Assembly (NCBI GenBank): GCA_965153455.1
Contig: OZ234494.1
Location: 8,618,001 to 8,682,000, forward strand
Reading direction: 5' to 3'
From: Sphagnum compactum
Lineage: Eukaryota > Bryophyta > Sphagnopsida > Sphagnales
DNA: 64,000 nt
The translations under genes and the position numbers were made by a program. Below the pieces are notes generated by a model. It did no database searches. It saw only the letters and a list, made by a program, of their open reading frames with translations, and was not told the DNA's origin. Of the stretch, positions 1 to 11,467 are shown in pieces; positions within the stretch are counted from its first letter, which is position 1; each line of letters begins with the position of its first letter.

Positions 1-15
1 AACTTTGTAGGCGGT

Positions 16-465
16 TCAATATGAAAATAAGATTTTGGACAGGTGCTCATCCCAATCATTTCTATTCTCATCAACTAGTTTGGTTAGTAAGGTTCCAAAA
101 ACCTTATTTGTAGATTCAGCCTGTCCATTTCCTTGTGGATAATAAATAGTAGAACTAATATGTTTAAAAATGAAATGGTCAGTAAGGTATATGATCACAT
201 CATTGATAAAATGGGTACCTTGATTGGTCACAATGGTTAATGGACATCCAAATCTCATAAGGATGCGTTCGTATAAAAACTTGGTGGTTATTGCAACAAT
301 GTTGGTGCGGAGTGCTCGGGCTTCCACCCACTTTGTTGCATAATCAGTGGCTACCAAAATGTACTGGTTGCCTAACAATCTACTTGCAAGTTTAACATGT
401 CCAATAAAATCCAATTCCCATTTTTTAAATGATTCTTCAAGTAATGTGGTAACTAATTTAGCCAA
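16..465 (-). pseudogene. Gypsy integrase catalytic core fragment
   Basis: An open 149-codon stretch carries the retroviral-type integrase core (RNase H fold), which would insert element cDNA into the genome. Visible are WELDFIG near residue 16, the first catalytic Asp in VATDYATKWVEA (about residues 38-49), a second-site motif VTNQGTHF (about residues 79-86), and the terminal Glu in PQGNGQAESTNK (about residues 110-121). In this family the second site is normally T/S-D-x-G; here it reads T-N-Q-G, so the second acidic residue is Asn. That alone predicts loss of catalysis. The segment is open because it lies between stops, not because it is a complete gene. Confidence 0.88.
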
Positions 466-508
466 GTTTGGGTCAATAGGTTACCTATTTTTGACATTGG
501 TAACAGGT

Positions 509-715
509 TCAACAATATTCATAAACGTTTTGATTCATCGTCAACCACCAATAACTAACATCCAAGATATTTTGCACAGTGATATTAAAAGAGAAATGCC
601 CTCCTGCAACTCCTCCATGTAATTTTTTCAAAATTGTGGATACATGTTTTGGTTGCAGAACTTGATGAAACCTATTATCTTGTCTGAATCTGTACAATAC
701 TCCTTTTTGAAGCAC
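509..715 (-). pseudogene. Gypsy integrase N-terminal zinc-finger segment
   Basis: The translation contains HGGVAGGHF followed by YWWLTMNQNVYEYC, matching the His-His...Cys pattern of the HHCC zinc-binding domain upstream of the integrase core. It lies between RNase H and the integrase core on the same strand, as expected for a Gypsy pol. The second CxxC half falls past the end of this frame, so a frameshift or stop separates it from the core. Confidence 0.8.
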
Positions 716-918
716 AAATGGTTTAGCCTTTTGGGTTAAATACTACCTTTGGGATGTTGTAAGTATTTCTAGCATCATTCCTAATAGGTATTCATACAAA
801 CTCTATAACCACACAAGTTACAAGGTAAACATGTGAGCATCACATGTTTGATTAGGTTCTTTAATAGGTTCAGTGTGGTTTGGGTAATCTATTCAATGCA
901 TCTGCCATTAGATGGGAT

Positions 919-1161
919 CTAAGGTTTATAAACAATTTTGATGTCATACTCCAAAACTAATAGGAGCCATATAACTAACCTACCAGAAACTTGTGGCTTG
1001 TTAACTAAATATACTAAAGGCATGTGATCCACAAAAAATGTAAACTTGTTGCCTAACAAGTAATGCCTAAATTTGTGTAAGGCATAAACCATAACTAAAG
1101 CCTTTCTTTCTGTAGTAGTATAATTTCGCTCAGCAAAATTAAACAGTATTGATGAGTACAT
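919..1161 (-). pseudogene. Gypsy RNase H domain fragment
   Basis: The 80-residue translation contains FAERNYTTTERKALVMVYAL, then KFRHYLLGNKFTFFVDHMPL and VNKPQVSGR. These are characteristic of the RNase H domain fused to RT in plant Ty3/Gypsy elements, including the catalytic Glu region (TTERKAL) and the VDH Asp. It would remove RNA template during reverse transcription. Position between RT and integrase on the minus strand supports the call. The frame is closed at both ends by stops or shifts. Confidence 0.88.
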
Positions 1162-1469
1162 AACAGGTGATCTATTTCACAGGCAATATGGCCCCTACTA
1201 CTAACTAAGACGCATAAGTGTGAACATGAAATTCCAGTTCCCAGTTAAGACTGATAAGTATAGGAGCTTGAATGTATCGGTTCTTGATATCCTCCCAAGC
1301 GATTTGACATTCAGCAATCCACTTGAACACTTTGGTTTTTCTAAATAACTTGGTGATTGGTGCCATAATAAAGGCAAAATTCTTGATGAAATGTAAAATT
1401 GGGCCATTCCATTGAAGACTTGAATTTTGTTAGGTGTTTTGGGCACTGGCATTTTGATTAGAGCCTCTA

Positions 1470-2245
1470 TCTTCTTAAGATCAAGTTCTTCCCCTCTTTG
1501 GAAACTATGAATCCTAAAATGGTTCTAAAGCCTAAATGCACATTTCTTTGGATTCAAACTAATGCCATACTCTCTACATTTTAGAAAACACTTGCTGAGT
1601 TTTTCCTAATGAGTGGAAAGGTCACGAAAAATAGTAAAATCATCTAAAAAGATCTTCATGAACACAACAATGTATTCACGGAAAGCTTTGGTGATTGCCT
1701 TTTAATAGGTCGGTGGTCCATTTTTGACCCCAAAAGGCATTACAACCCATACAAAAGCCCCCCAATCAGTAATAAAGGCGATTTTGTACTGGTCTTTCGG
1801 TGTTATGGAAATTTGAAGGTATCCATAAAAACCATCTAGAAATGTATAAACTTCATGTCCAACTACAGTGTTAATAACCTCATCTGTAAAAGGTAATGGG
1901 TATGGGTGCTTTTAAATAGCTGCATTAAGCTTCTGAAGTCACACAAATTATGAGTTTTCCATTTTTCTTAAGCACTACAACTATAGGTGATAGCCAAGTA
2001 GCCTCTTCAACAGGTTTAATAAAACCTGTAGTAAGCAATTTGTCAATATCATGTTTGACAATGGCTGCATAGTTAGGATATAACTGGTACCTTGCTTGAT
2101 GAGTAGGTGGTATCGATGTGTCCAACTCAATTTGATGTTGAGCTACGTCAAATGGTATTCCCTTCAAATCTTTGTAAGTCGAGGTAAAAATGTCCTTGAA
2201 CTCCTTTAGCAATTCAATCAATTGATGACTAACAACAGGTTCCAA
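1470..2245 (-). pseudogene. Gypsy reverse transcriptase, frameshifted
   Basis: The upstream part (2245-1925) encodes the N-terminal RT region with YPNYAAIVKHDIDKLLTTGF and WLSPIVVVLKKNGK, then loses frame just after KNGKLIIC. Further on, at about 1665-1622 on the minus strand, FLDDFTIF is readable; this is the catalytic Y/F-x-DD box of Gypsy RTs. Between them (about 1740) lies a region translating close to the MPFG motif. At least one frameshift separates the parts, so this is a relic. Confidence 0.85.
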
Positions 2246-2999
2246 ATCTACACTAATTTTAACCTATTGCAGGTTTTCTTCATAACTGAAATTGATCTTG
2301 GTCAATTATTTTTCTTTAATGATAGTTCATCCCACAATGCAAAGGTTTTGAACTTTGATTTGAATAGGCATTTCATTAATCTCCATTTCTCCTATTTTAG
2401 GTTGGAAAAACGTCTTTGGTAAACATTATTGGAAAGTATCAAGGGGTATAGCTATTTTAACAGGTTGTACAGGCACCAATTTGACAGGTATATCAGACAA
2501 AATAGGTGGCTCAAACACAGGTTCAATAGGTTTATTAACGTGTTTGACTAAATTTAAACCTACCCATGTAATCAATTTAACAGGTTGATTTGACCAAACT
2601 GATGTAGGGACAACTATACTTCCTAGTGAAAATAGTCTTGGTTTTGTGGTAAACATCAAAACCTCTTTTTCGTCACATATTCCAGAATGGAAATCATAAG
2701 AAACTAATACTTCTGGACGCTTGGTTGGTGCTCCAAGTTTCTTAGTAACATGTATGGTTCTAAGTGTATTAGCTTCTTCTATAGTAATAATGTTGTTGCC
2801 CTAATCATGAGACATTTTAGCATCCCTTAGCTAAGGATGAACTAACAACATAGAATAGTTGGAGTTTAACACACTATTTTGAATTACAATAAAAGTCACT
2901 ATAGAAGAATTCCATGATCAAGAATTCTAAGATCTTTAATCAAACCTAAGGGTTTGCAATGGTTTGATCAACCATATGCAGGTTATAAGATGCAGGTTT

Positions 3000-3120
3000 T
3001 GGTTTTGACAGACCTAATTGTACCCTCAATTTCTCCGTAAGAATATTAACTCTAGAACCACTATCTAGAAGCACATCTTCAATGAAGTTTTTCCCTACTT
3101 GAACCTATATTACTACCATT
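3000..3120 (-). pseudogene. Retropepsin (aspartic protease) active-site remnant
   Basis: On the minus strand at about 3085-3036 the sequence translates to VLLDSGSRVNILTE, a retropepsin active-site motif of the D-S/T-G-S/A kind followed by the usual hydrophobic stretch. It lies between gag (zinc knuckle at 3.85 kb) and RT (2.2 kb), the normal place of protease in Gypsy. The frame around it is short and broken. Confidence 0.68.
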
Positions 3121-3811
3121 TGATGATCAATGGCAATTGATGCAACTGTTGGTTCTAGTAAAGTAGGTTTTGATGGTACTAGGTTAAAAATGTAGTTTTG
3201 ATATCAAGGATCGCCCGCAATAGTTGTTCCAAGTTCAATGTATACTTGGTCTCCAAGACTTGTTTACTGATATATCTTAAAATTTCTTTTAACATCTTCT
3301 TTGTAATAACATGTTCTGAAATGACAGGTTGTTGATTCACTTCACCGGTTTGATTGCTTACAGCCGATTGAGTCGTGGTTGAATTATCACGCAATCTAGC
3401 TTAATTACTCTATAATGAACCCTCATTGATAGTAGCAAGTTTTTTTTTAGCCCCACTATGTTGTAGTTGTCTAATAGTTTCAATGAAAGAATCTTGTAGA
3501 CACTCTTTTTGTTGCCATTCTTCAGCCCCTTTAGTTTTAATCAGCTCCTTCTCCTTGAACACTTGTTGTTCTGACTATTGATTGTGAGTGGTAACAGCAG
3601 TTACTACATTAATTGGCACATTTTTGGTTTTAGATGGTTTAGGTGTTGTCATGGCATTAGAACTATCAGGTTTAGTTCTGAACATGTTCTGTACTTCAAT
3701 TTTTCTGGGACATTCTCTGGATTTATGTTCTCTTCTAGAACAAATTATCCAGGGATAACAAATAGGTAGTTTTCCTAAATTAACAAGTTGGGTCTTTGTT
3801 CCTGCTACATG

Positions 3812-4156
3812 TTATGTAGACTTAACTGTAGTAGTTGGCACAACTACTACCCCTCTTTTCCTATTATGACAGGTTTCCATTGAATGACCAGTTTTACCAC
3901 AATTGGTACATGTTAATGTTGATTTAATTATAATAGTTGGTAATTCAGGTTTAACTACTACATTAGCCTTTGGTGTAGTTAATAGAACATTGTAACTCAA
4001 ACTAGCATGTCCACTTTCCTCACATACTATAGCAGCTTCTTTATGTTCGATTAAAGTATTTCTCTTCATACCTACAGTTATTAATTTTAGACAAGGTAAT
4101 AAACCTGCCTTGAAAATAGTGGTGAGAAAATTTTTGTTGTTATAACTTGTAGACAA
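3812..4156 (-). pseudogene. Gag nucleocapsid segment with CCHC zinc knuckle
   Basis: Near the C-terminus the 114-residue translation has CTNCGKTGHSMETC, a perfect Cx2Cx4Hx4C zinc knuckle as in retroelement nucleocapsids, which bind element RNA. It is followed by basic residues (HNRKRG). It lies directly downstream of the main gag frame on the minus strand. The apparent Met start is simply the first ATG after a stop, not a true gene start. Confidence 0.85.
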
Positions 4157-4253
4157 TTAGCTAATTTCAATAGGTGTTCATAATAAGCCTCAACATATTT
4201 GGTGGTTTATTATAATATGTTATGCAATTGCATGTAAACCCCTTCATTGTTCT

Positions 4254-4805
4254 TTACAATTCTGAATCACTTGCAAAATGCTTGCTCCAATTCTTCAAAA
4301 GTGCAATTTGGATGGTCTTGAACATACTTTTCACCCCATTCAGAGATACTATACTTGAGAGTAAAACCAAACAAGTTGATGATGTCACCTCCACTATTTC
4401 ACCATTAGCTTTAATGGCCTTCTTGGATACTTTTATGTGAGCATCTGGATTAGTGTCTTTGACATAGGTTGGGTATTGTAACTTCCTGTTTGTAAGCTGG
4501 GTGGTTGGTTCTAAAACATGTTGTATAACATGTGGTCGATTCCATGGTGGTATAAACACACATGGATCAGGTGTTGGCCATCCAAAAGATCCAACAAATG
4601 GATTGAAGGGTGGCTCTCCCGATAGATCTCCTCTAGGTGAAATTCCTCTAAGTGAATCTCCAGGTTGTCCTCCATCTGGTGGTTGGTGATCAGAACCTCT
4701 AGGTATATGAGTTGGTAAACTAGTAGTAACTTGTACAATGGTTGGCATTGATGTAGTAATAGGTTGCTGAACAGGTTGTTTGTCCTTACTAGTTGGTTGA
4801 ACCAT
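4254..4805 (-). pseudogene. Gag (capsid N-terminal part) fragment
   Basis: A 183-codon frame, rich in Pro/Gln/Thr at its start and with a globular second half, lies upstream of the zinc-knuckle frame. Continuing upstream on the same strand to about 4900, the same kind of Pro-rich reading is interrupted by a TAA and a TAG. Position and composition fit the gag polyprotein of the Gypsy element; no separate signature motif is seen in this piece. Confidence 0.6.
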
Positions 4806-4859
4806 TGTAGGAAATTAATTGCCAACAAAATATGGTATATATGTTGGTGGTACAATAGG

Positions 4860-5526
4860 TTGTTCAGGTACTAGGTACACATTCCCAGGTACCTAACCAG
4901 CATAATTCCTAAAGATCGAGGAATCAAGTCCTTTTGTTTTAGTTGAATTTGCTCGATACAAACCAAGATTTAAAGGCACAAAAGGGGGTATGACATTTTG
5001 ATGTTGTTCATTGACTTTTCCCCTCTATGTTGCATCTGTGTTTGGTGCATTCACAGGTTCATCTCCCATAGGTTGCACTTGTTCATCTTGTTCTTTTGCA
5101 TGTTCCTAAACAAGTTGATGTTTAACATGTTTTAATTGTTTTCTAAGACTTCTAATAACTACTCTTGACATTTTCTAAAATCAACAGCTTTTAGGAAAGC
5201 CTTTGCATTATTTTTGAACAATATTTTTTTTTTTTTCAAAACAACCGCTCCTAGTAATCAAAAGTTTGTATAAAACTCCTTTTATAGATTAGGCACTTAT
5301 TTATTTTCAAAAACTCTCCACTAACCTCACCGTATTCCTAAGGTTTCCAGACTAAATCAAGATCAAAAACTTGAATCCTAAAGTTTACACAAAACAAACA
5401 AACATGTGACAAATCAAAAATTTGAAGCATGATCATTTTCAAACCTGATCTATTAAACTATTAAATCTAACCAAAAATTCTAAATGTGATTGCTTCTGAA
5501 TTTTAATCCACTGCGTGGTCGCCAAA
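4860..5526 (-). other. 5' untranslated/leader part of the Gypsy element with primer-binding region
   Basis: Between gag and the LTR boundary no domain is recognisable beyond decayed gag N-terminus. At the boundary (about 5508-5525) the minus strand reads TGGCGACCACGCAGTGG. Placed right after the LTR's CA end it has the position and TGG start of a tRNA primer-binding site; the tRNA species is not assigned. Confidence 0.5.
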
Positions 5527-6370
5527 TGTTAATGAATTGTTTTCTATTCCTATCAAGGTTAATTTACCTTTGGATTTTTCAGTAACATGTCCTTAAACAA
5601 CAACAGGTACATACAATACACAAATAAAACTTAAACTAATACAAAAACTAAACTAACATGCACACAAATTGCTCAAGCTTGAAGGAAATAGGCTGAAAGA
5701 AAAATGATCCATGTTCTATAATTGAATAATGAAAACACAAAATTATGAATGAAATCCAAAAGTCCCTCAACATGTCTATCCTCCTAGTCTTATACTAGCC
5801 AATTCAAAATACAACAATCATAATTGACCATTATAAACTCACTAGTACAAATTGGCCAAAATGTAACCAATCTCTTTGTGATTACATGCAACTATTAATT
5901 ATTTGCAACTACATTTGGACATTTTTGCAACTATTTCTTGTGTTGGTCATATTTGCGACTACAGTGCAACTACTTTGCAACTATTTTGGTGTTCATCCTT
6001 CCATTGTGAACAACATTTAGTTTAATTTTCATCCAAGAAGAACAATTTATGTCCCATTAGTTGCAAATATGACCAATTTAGTTGTAACCCTATAAGTATA
6101 TAAAGGTGTATTGTGTGAATTCTAAATAATATAGTTGGGTGTATTGGGATTTATAAACAAATATTTTGAATGTATACGAACAACCATATTAGATGTATAT
6201 TCAAATATTATTATTATCATAAATGGCTTCGATATTATGGTTACATTATGGTATATATTTTGAGTATATCAAAATTGTACGTAAGATATTTGCTAAATAT
6301 ATTAATTATGCCCATATTACAAGTTTATCCAAACCATTTTATTATACATCTTAAAATTATTATAAACGAC

Positions 6371-6371
<1 letters not shown>

Positions 6372-6401
<30 letters not shown>
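6372..6401. repeat. (ATT)n microsatellite
   Basis: A run of ATT trinucleotides inside CACTA copy 1. Related AAT and GAT runs occur near 6482 and 6680. In copy 2 the corresponding run (about 29281-29335) is shorter and broken. Confidence 0.9.
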
Positions 6402-6403
<2 letters not shown>

Positions 6404-7700
6404 TTATATTAATTATATGTAATAAAAAATAAATCTCAATATTATCTTTAACTAAAATCTAAAAAAAATAATATCTTATTACATAATGATGATGATGATG
6501 ATATTAAATGATAAGAAAAATAATTCTATAATTACTGAAGTAATTAAAAATTTAATGTATTATTATATTATTATTAAGTTATTTCAAATGACTAATGTAC
6601 TTGTTATGAATTAGATTTTATTTATTTAAAAATAAAAAATCAATTATAATAAATCATAATAGTTTTAACAAGTGACATATAATAATAATAATAATAATAA
6701 AGTAGCTAACCTAGGCTAGTGATAATTTCATTATTGTTATTATTATCAAAGTAATCATTTATGAAATATTACTAGACTAATATAATAATAATTGAGAAAT
6801 ATTAATATATATTTTTAAGTTTTTATATTTCAAATTTATACATGATATTTATTACTTATTAATAAGTCAATGACTATAATCATTTACGGATATATAATTT
6901 TTATTTTCAGTTATATTATTTTATAATAATAATAATATTAGTTAGAAGGAAATCTAATAAATTATTATACAAATGTAAAAATTATTTTTGAAGGAAAATA
7001 TACTTATTAAAAATATAAAATATTTTACTATAATAATTCATAAATAGATTTAATGAGTGAAGTATAATGTGAATAATAAAAATAAAATAGTTAACCTTGG
7101 TCACCAACTAGCTACAATAAGAATTGATTTAATGTTATTGTTACTATTAAATATTTACTTTTATAATTATTAACTATATAAATGAAAATAATAATGAGAA
7201 TAATTATAATAAAGTAGTTAGCCTAGGTTAGGTCTTAATTATATTATTAAATATTTAAAACTTAGTACTCAATATTTATAATTAATTGTTCATAACTATT
7301 AAATACTGAATATTTCAGTTATTATATTAATTTAGGTTACAAAACAATAATTTATTACTTATTAATAATTAGATAAATATTTCAATATTAGCCAATTACT
7401 AGTTAATTAAATTGGTTGATAGATTATTATAGTTAGTATATAATTATAATTAAATATATTACTATTTATCTAATTAATTAATTAATATTTAATATAATAT
7501 TATTATTTCAGTAATAATAAGATTTGATCATTATTACTATAAATAGTTAGTTAGTTGGATAATTTATAAAGTGAATTAGTTAGTTTTTAGTTTAGTTGTT
7601 AATTAATTAGCAAGTTTATTAATTTATTTTTTAATATTTTATTATTTAATTAGTTAGCTAATTAGTTAACTAGCTAGGTGTCACTTACTTACTTAATTAT

Positions 7701-7851
7701 ATACTTTTCAAAATGGTAATGATAGCCAAAACATATGGGATAAACCTTTTAGTTACAAGTCATTTGCGACTAAACATTTTAGTCACAAACAACTTGTAAC
7801 GTAAAAGTTTATCCCATATGTTTTGGCTTTCATTCCCATCTTGAAAAGTAT
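7701..7851. repeat. 150-bp palindrome inside CACTA copy 1
   Basis: The left arm starts ATACTTTTCAAAATGG and the right arm ends CCATCTTGAAAAGTAT. The inner parts pair too: CATATGGGATAAA with TTTATCCCATATG, and AGTTACAAGT with ACTTGTAACG. Almost the whole 150 bp could form a hairpin. The equivalent in copy 2 is 30621-30772. Confidence 0.9.
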
Positions 7852-7974
7852 ACAAACAAGGTGTTTTATCCTAAAGTTACATATTAAAATAGATGGGCAT
7901 ATGAGATGAATCATTAAATATGACTTGACCCAAAATAAAATAAATATTCATGTACTTACACCTAATTACCTGCT

Positions 7975-8120
7975 TCCCTAACTTGTTTACCTACTTTTTT
8001 ACCTACCTACCTACCTAAGTAGGTATTTGGCTTAGGTAGGTAGATAGGTCCTATCTAGATAGATGTTTAGCCTAGATAGTTAGATAAGTATATAGGTAGG
8101 TAGGTATTTAGTGCAACCTA
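7975..8120. repeat. ACCT/AGGT-rich short repeat block in CACTA copy 1
   Basis: Runs of CTACCTACCTACCT turn into TAGGTAGGTAG, making a locally self-complementary tetranucleotide block. The same block is at about 30890-31035 in copy 2, and a diverged form at about 34725-34800 in the third element. Confidence 0.85.
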
Positions 8121-8744
8121 CATACCTGAATATCGATTTAAATTTAATTTGGAAATTTTTAATTAATATGCCACGTGGCAATTTTTTTATTACACCACGT
8201 GTCACAATCTAAACCATCCAAACATAAAAATTAAACGTCTTAGATTATTTCAAAATAATAATAATAATTTTTAATTATTAAGAGTTGGGACATGTGGCAA
8301 CACATAACTTGTTCCCATTGTTCACCAAAAAAGTCACATATTCATTGCAAACGACAATACATATATGATTAGTCAAAGGATGAAAGCGTATTTTGTTGAT
8401 TTTTTCTTTCATCCAAAATTCGTTGTCGTTTGCAACTAGTGTCAATGCAACTTGTCCAACGCGACTATTAATATTTTAGTTATAAATGTCGCTTGCAACT
8501 AAAAATTAGTCGCATGGACCAGTTGCAAAATGACCATTTTCTACTAGTGACTATCATTAGCCAATACCTAGACTAACAGTTCAAAATTTCAAATAGTACA
8601 CCATGCCTGACTACTTATCCACCTACCATGTTTAATTAACTGGTTAGGTTAATACTACAAGTTAGGTTAAATAATAGGTTATGACATCTGTTAAGTTTAA
8701 CAACTTACTTATATTATCATCATGTTACCAAATTTGGGTACCAA

Positions 8745-8900
8745 TGTTGGTAGGCAGAAAAATAGATGGGGGGTGGGAAGGTGGGTGGGGATGAAAGTCA
8801 CACATTTTAAATATATAGGTGAGTAGGTCGGTGGGGGACAATGGGGGGTAGTAGGCGGGTGGGTGGGAAAAGTTTCAAAAGCAAAAAAAAATTAAAAAAT
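8745..8900. repeat. G-rich dispersed repeat (direct copy at 14480-14690)
   Basis: A G-rich stretch (GGTGGGTGGGGATGAAAG, later GTGGGGGACA, ending AAAGTTTCAAAAGCAAAAAA) is repeated in the same orientation at about 14480-14690. The two copies flank the 9-14.4 kb block. No coding content is seen. Confidence 0.75.
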
Positions 8901-8924
8901 GGGGGTCGGGGGTGGGTTCCATAA

Positions 8925-9260
8925 CATATCTTTTGGAATTTGGAAGGGTATTGCATAGTCTAGCAAAACCTAGAAGGCAAGCATTACCTGCATCATTTTG
9001 CGATAATATCATATACCATGAAAGAATTTTTTTAAAAAATAAAGAATATTCCATGTTCACTATTTGATGTTAGAGATATTGATTCAAGAAAATGAGGGTA
9101 TTGTAAACTTCTTCACATTGATGTTAAAAGGTCCATCTGAACGAAGTTATGGAATTTAAATACAATACCTGCATCATCTTGGGATATTTGCATTCACCTT
9201 AAAACTTGGAGGGGTATTGCATAGCCATAGAAAAACCTAGAATCCCAAGCAAGACCCTTC
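8925..9260. repeat. Inverted copy of the 13.3-13.8 kb repeat
   Basis: The text around CATAACATATCTTTTGG...GGTATTGCATAG and TTCTTCACATTGATG...GGGATATTTGCATTCA is the reverse complement, with divergence, of 13300-13780. The arms are about 4 kb apart and enclose the B3 pseudogene. Confidence 0.7.
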
Positions 9261-9299
9261 TTGGTTCGTCACTCAAGCAAGACATTTTCTATAGAAGAT

Positions 9300-10050
9300 T
9301 TTTTTTTGTAATTCCATTCTTGTTTGCATCCAAGATGCAGAGATGAATCTTTTGAGGAAGAAGGCTAGATAACAACAATGTTCAAAGAACACCTTGACAT
9401 TTTTCATACTAGGGTGGTGACATGTGGACCTTTTGAAACTCTTTTACCTAGAGACTCTTTTGCATGTCCAAATTTGCAAAAACATATGTAAAAATGGAAA
9501 GCAAGTTGAGTGAATTTGGAATGGGTTGTTTTGAATGTAGGTATTGAGTGAGACCCTAAGGTTGTCAAGTTTCATGTGGTGGCTTCCAAGAAAAACCAAC
9601 AACGACATAGACATCAATGGTGCATTTTTCTTTTGTCCTTCGACATGTGCTTTGTCTTTCTGTTTCCAAAACTTGCCTTCATATTTGACATGGATTGGCA
9701 AGTATGGTTCTATGTATATAGCATGTCATGAAGTTGTTGGAATTCATTGACAGGATTCAGGGTGAAGAAGGGGTGAAAGGTGATTATGGATTTGCATGTT
9801 GGACATCATGATCCAGCCTTTTTCAAAGACCCATTGGAGTTTCAACAGTTTCGATTTGAGGTGAATGGTGTCCAAACCTTAATAAAACATTGTGGGTCAT
9901 AAGAAAGACATTTCAATTTAGCTTCATAACATGTTAAGCCAAGTTTGAATGGCACTTGTATTGTAATTCACAAATTTGATTGCAACCATTGAATTTTGAG
10001 ATACCTTCTTAGTTGATGTGTTGATGCAACCACAGGGTCTGGTTCTTGGG
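9300..10050. other. Non-coding stretch, no gene recognised
   Basis: Short reading frames of 68-85 codons overlap on both strands with no recognisable motif. It may include 3' remains of the B3 pseudogene, but nothing supports a specific feature. Confidence 0.5.
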
Positions 10051-10056
10051 TAATTT

Positions 10057-11200
10057 TTAATCATCTTCTTCTTTGTTAGAATTAATCAACGCCATGAAAT
10101 CATTATCTTGATAAGAGTGCTCTTCATTTTTACTTGTTAACATGACCACCTTGTTGTCATCATCATCAACATCATCTTTGTCATCCTCATCCTTGTCCCC
10201 CTTGTCCTTTTCCTTATAGTCTTCATCATCTACAATATCTTCCTCTTCAATGTCATTCTTAAAATCATCTTCATTAACCTTGTCATCGGCATTCAACACT
10301 GCTTCTGTTGTCCCAAGAACTTTCACAATGACTAGATGGTGAGGTGATTGTGAAGAAGAGCTTGTTGTCAACCTTGAGCTCATTATCAACTGCAAATGCA
10401 ATCCATCTAGTTGTAAAGTAGCCCATGGAAATCTGAAAATGGGCACGCTACCCATACTTTACTAGCCATTATTTGTCATACTTACACCTTTCTAAGAAAA
10501 CTTCCATGTTGATGCATGAAGCAACATGGAATTTCTTGTAAATCAAGCAATATGCTTGTCACCATTAAAATGAGTAACAACCATTTTCTTGACTGTTTTG
10601 AAGCTCTTCATGAAGTTCAAACATGCTTGACATTTGTAAACCCAATTATTTAATATGTTATTTCATTCATGGTTTTGGTTTGTCATCATCAACATGTCCA
10701 AAGATTGTTCACCAAATATGATGAGTTGCTTACAGAAAAATATATATTGTAGGGAGCCAAATATTTGACAAAAGTTGGAAACATAGAGCATGAATTGAAA
10801 TAATTTCTTGTCATTTTTTTGGACCTATAGGTTCTACTATTAACCTCATCAACATTGCAACTTTGTGTTTATGCTCGATAAGCATGAGGTCGATCAAAGA
10901 CCAAAGATGGTATTGATTTTTTCTCTAAAGTTGCATCTAGTTGTTTGTGTTTTTGGCCCCAAACTTTTTTTTTTCCTTTTTGACTCCTTCGGTTCCATCA
11001 AAGACATGTGAAATTTTGAATGTGCCCTGAGGGAAATGATGATATGGTCACCTCTTTCCAATCTAACAACATGAACATCTTGCCAACCTTGCTCAAAAAA
11101 AACTCTAGAATAAGTTGATCTTTCTATAACCTTTAAATGAACCAACAATGGTCAACCACTTGGTAGCTTGAGGTGAATGTTTTCTCCAAACCTATGTCCA
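10057..11200 (-). pseudogene. Broken two-B3-domain protein gene
   Basis: Two B3-like DNA-binding domains are readable on the minus strand. The first, about 11200-10985, begins ENIHLKLPSG, hits a TGA, and continues through FFEQGWQDVHVVRLERGDHI and SKFHMSL. The second, about 10550-10340, reads KKFHVASC, then WLVKYG, GYFTTRWIAFAVDNELK and KLFFTIT, with internal stops. After a shift near 10320 comes a very acidic Asp/Glu tail (10290-10057). W..F, hydrophobic, L.xGD is the classic B3 C-terminal pattern of plant-specific transcription factors; tandem B3 domains suggest an REM-like origin. Stops and a frameshift make it a pseudogene; exon limits cannot be drawn. Confidence 0.62.
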
Positions 11201-11467
11201 CATTCTTGCAAAAAGATTACAAGGATCTCCTACAGGGATCCAACAACATCCTCTCCCTCATGGTGGAGTGATTGGAAACAGGGGATATCCTGCATCTTTC
11301 TAACAACATCCTCCATCTTCCATCCTCATGGTGGATTGATTCATTTGAAATTTGACCCAAGGGACAAGATTGAATGCGCAAAATTTGCAAGGAAAGTACT
11401 TATAGCAACTTTGAGAGAAAAAAAAACTCACAATTATGGAGTTTTGCCTTTTGAACTTTCCAGAGTT

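Larger units (their letters stand above)
1..5526 (-). mobile_element. Ty3/Gypsy LTR retrotransposon internal region, decayed, truncated by left window edge
   Basis: Read on the minus strand, domains appear in the order gag (about 4805-3810), protease (about 3085-3036), reverse transcriptase (about 2245-1470), RNase H (1161-919), integrase zinc finger (715-509) and integrase core (465-16). RT before integrase is the Ty3/Gypsy order. The frame is broken many times by stops and shifts, so the copy cannot encode a working polyprotein. The 5' LTR boundary is at 5526/5527 and the 3' LTR lies outside the window. The domain order and several near-canonical motifs make the class assignment firm; the lineage within Gypsy is not assigned. 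Confidence 0.92.
5840..8549. mobile_element. Non-autonomous CACTA (CMC/EnSpm) transposon, copy 1
   Basis: The element starts CACTAGTACAAATTGG and ends CCATTTTCTACTAGTG, giving imperfect CACTA terminal inverted repeats. It is flanked by the 3-bp direct repeat ACT (5837-5839 and 8550-8552), the usual TSD length for CACTA. Subterminal zones carry many GCAACTA/GCGACT-like repeats in both orientations, typical of transposase binding sites. The 2.7-kb interior is very AT-rich with a 150-bp palindrome and an AGGT/ACCT-rich block, and encodes no transposase. It would depend on an autonomous relative. A second copy at 28783-31467 matches along its whole length. Confidence 0.92.
5527..8702 (-). repeat. 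5' LTR of the Gypsy element, interrupted by a CACTA transposon; outer end uncertain
   Basis: The inner end is sharp: on the plus strand the LTR begins TGTTAATGAATTG at 5527, next to the primer-binding region. The LTR runs to 5839, is interrupted by the CACTA element at 5840-8549, and resumes at 8550. A candidate outer end is the TTTAACA at about 8696-8702, a short inverted match to the inner terminus. That gives about 460 bp of LTR without the insertion. The partner LTR is outside the window, so the outer end is tentative. Confidence 0.5.
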
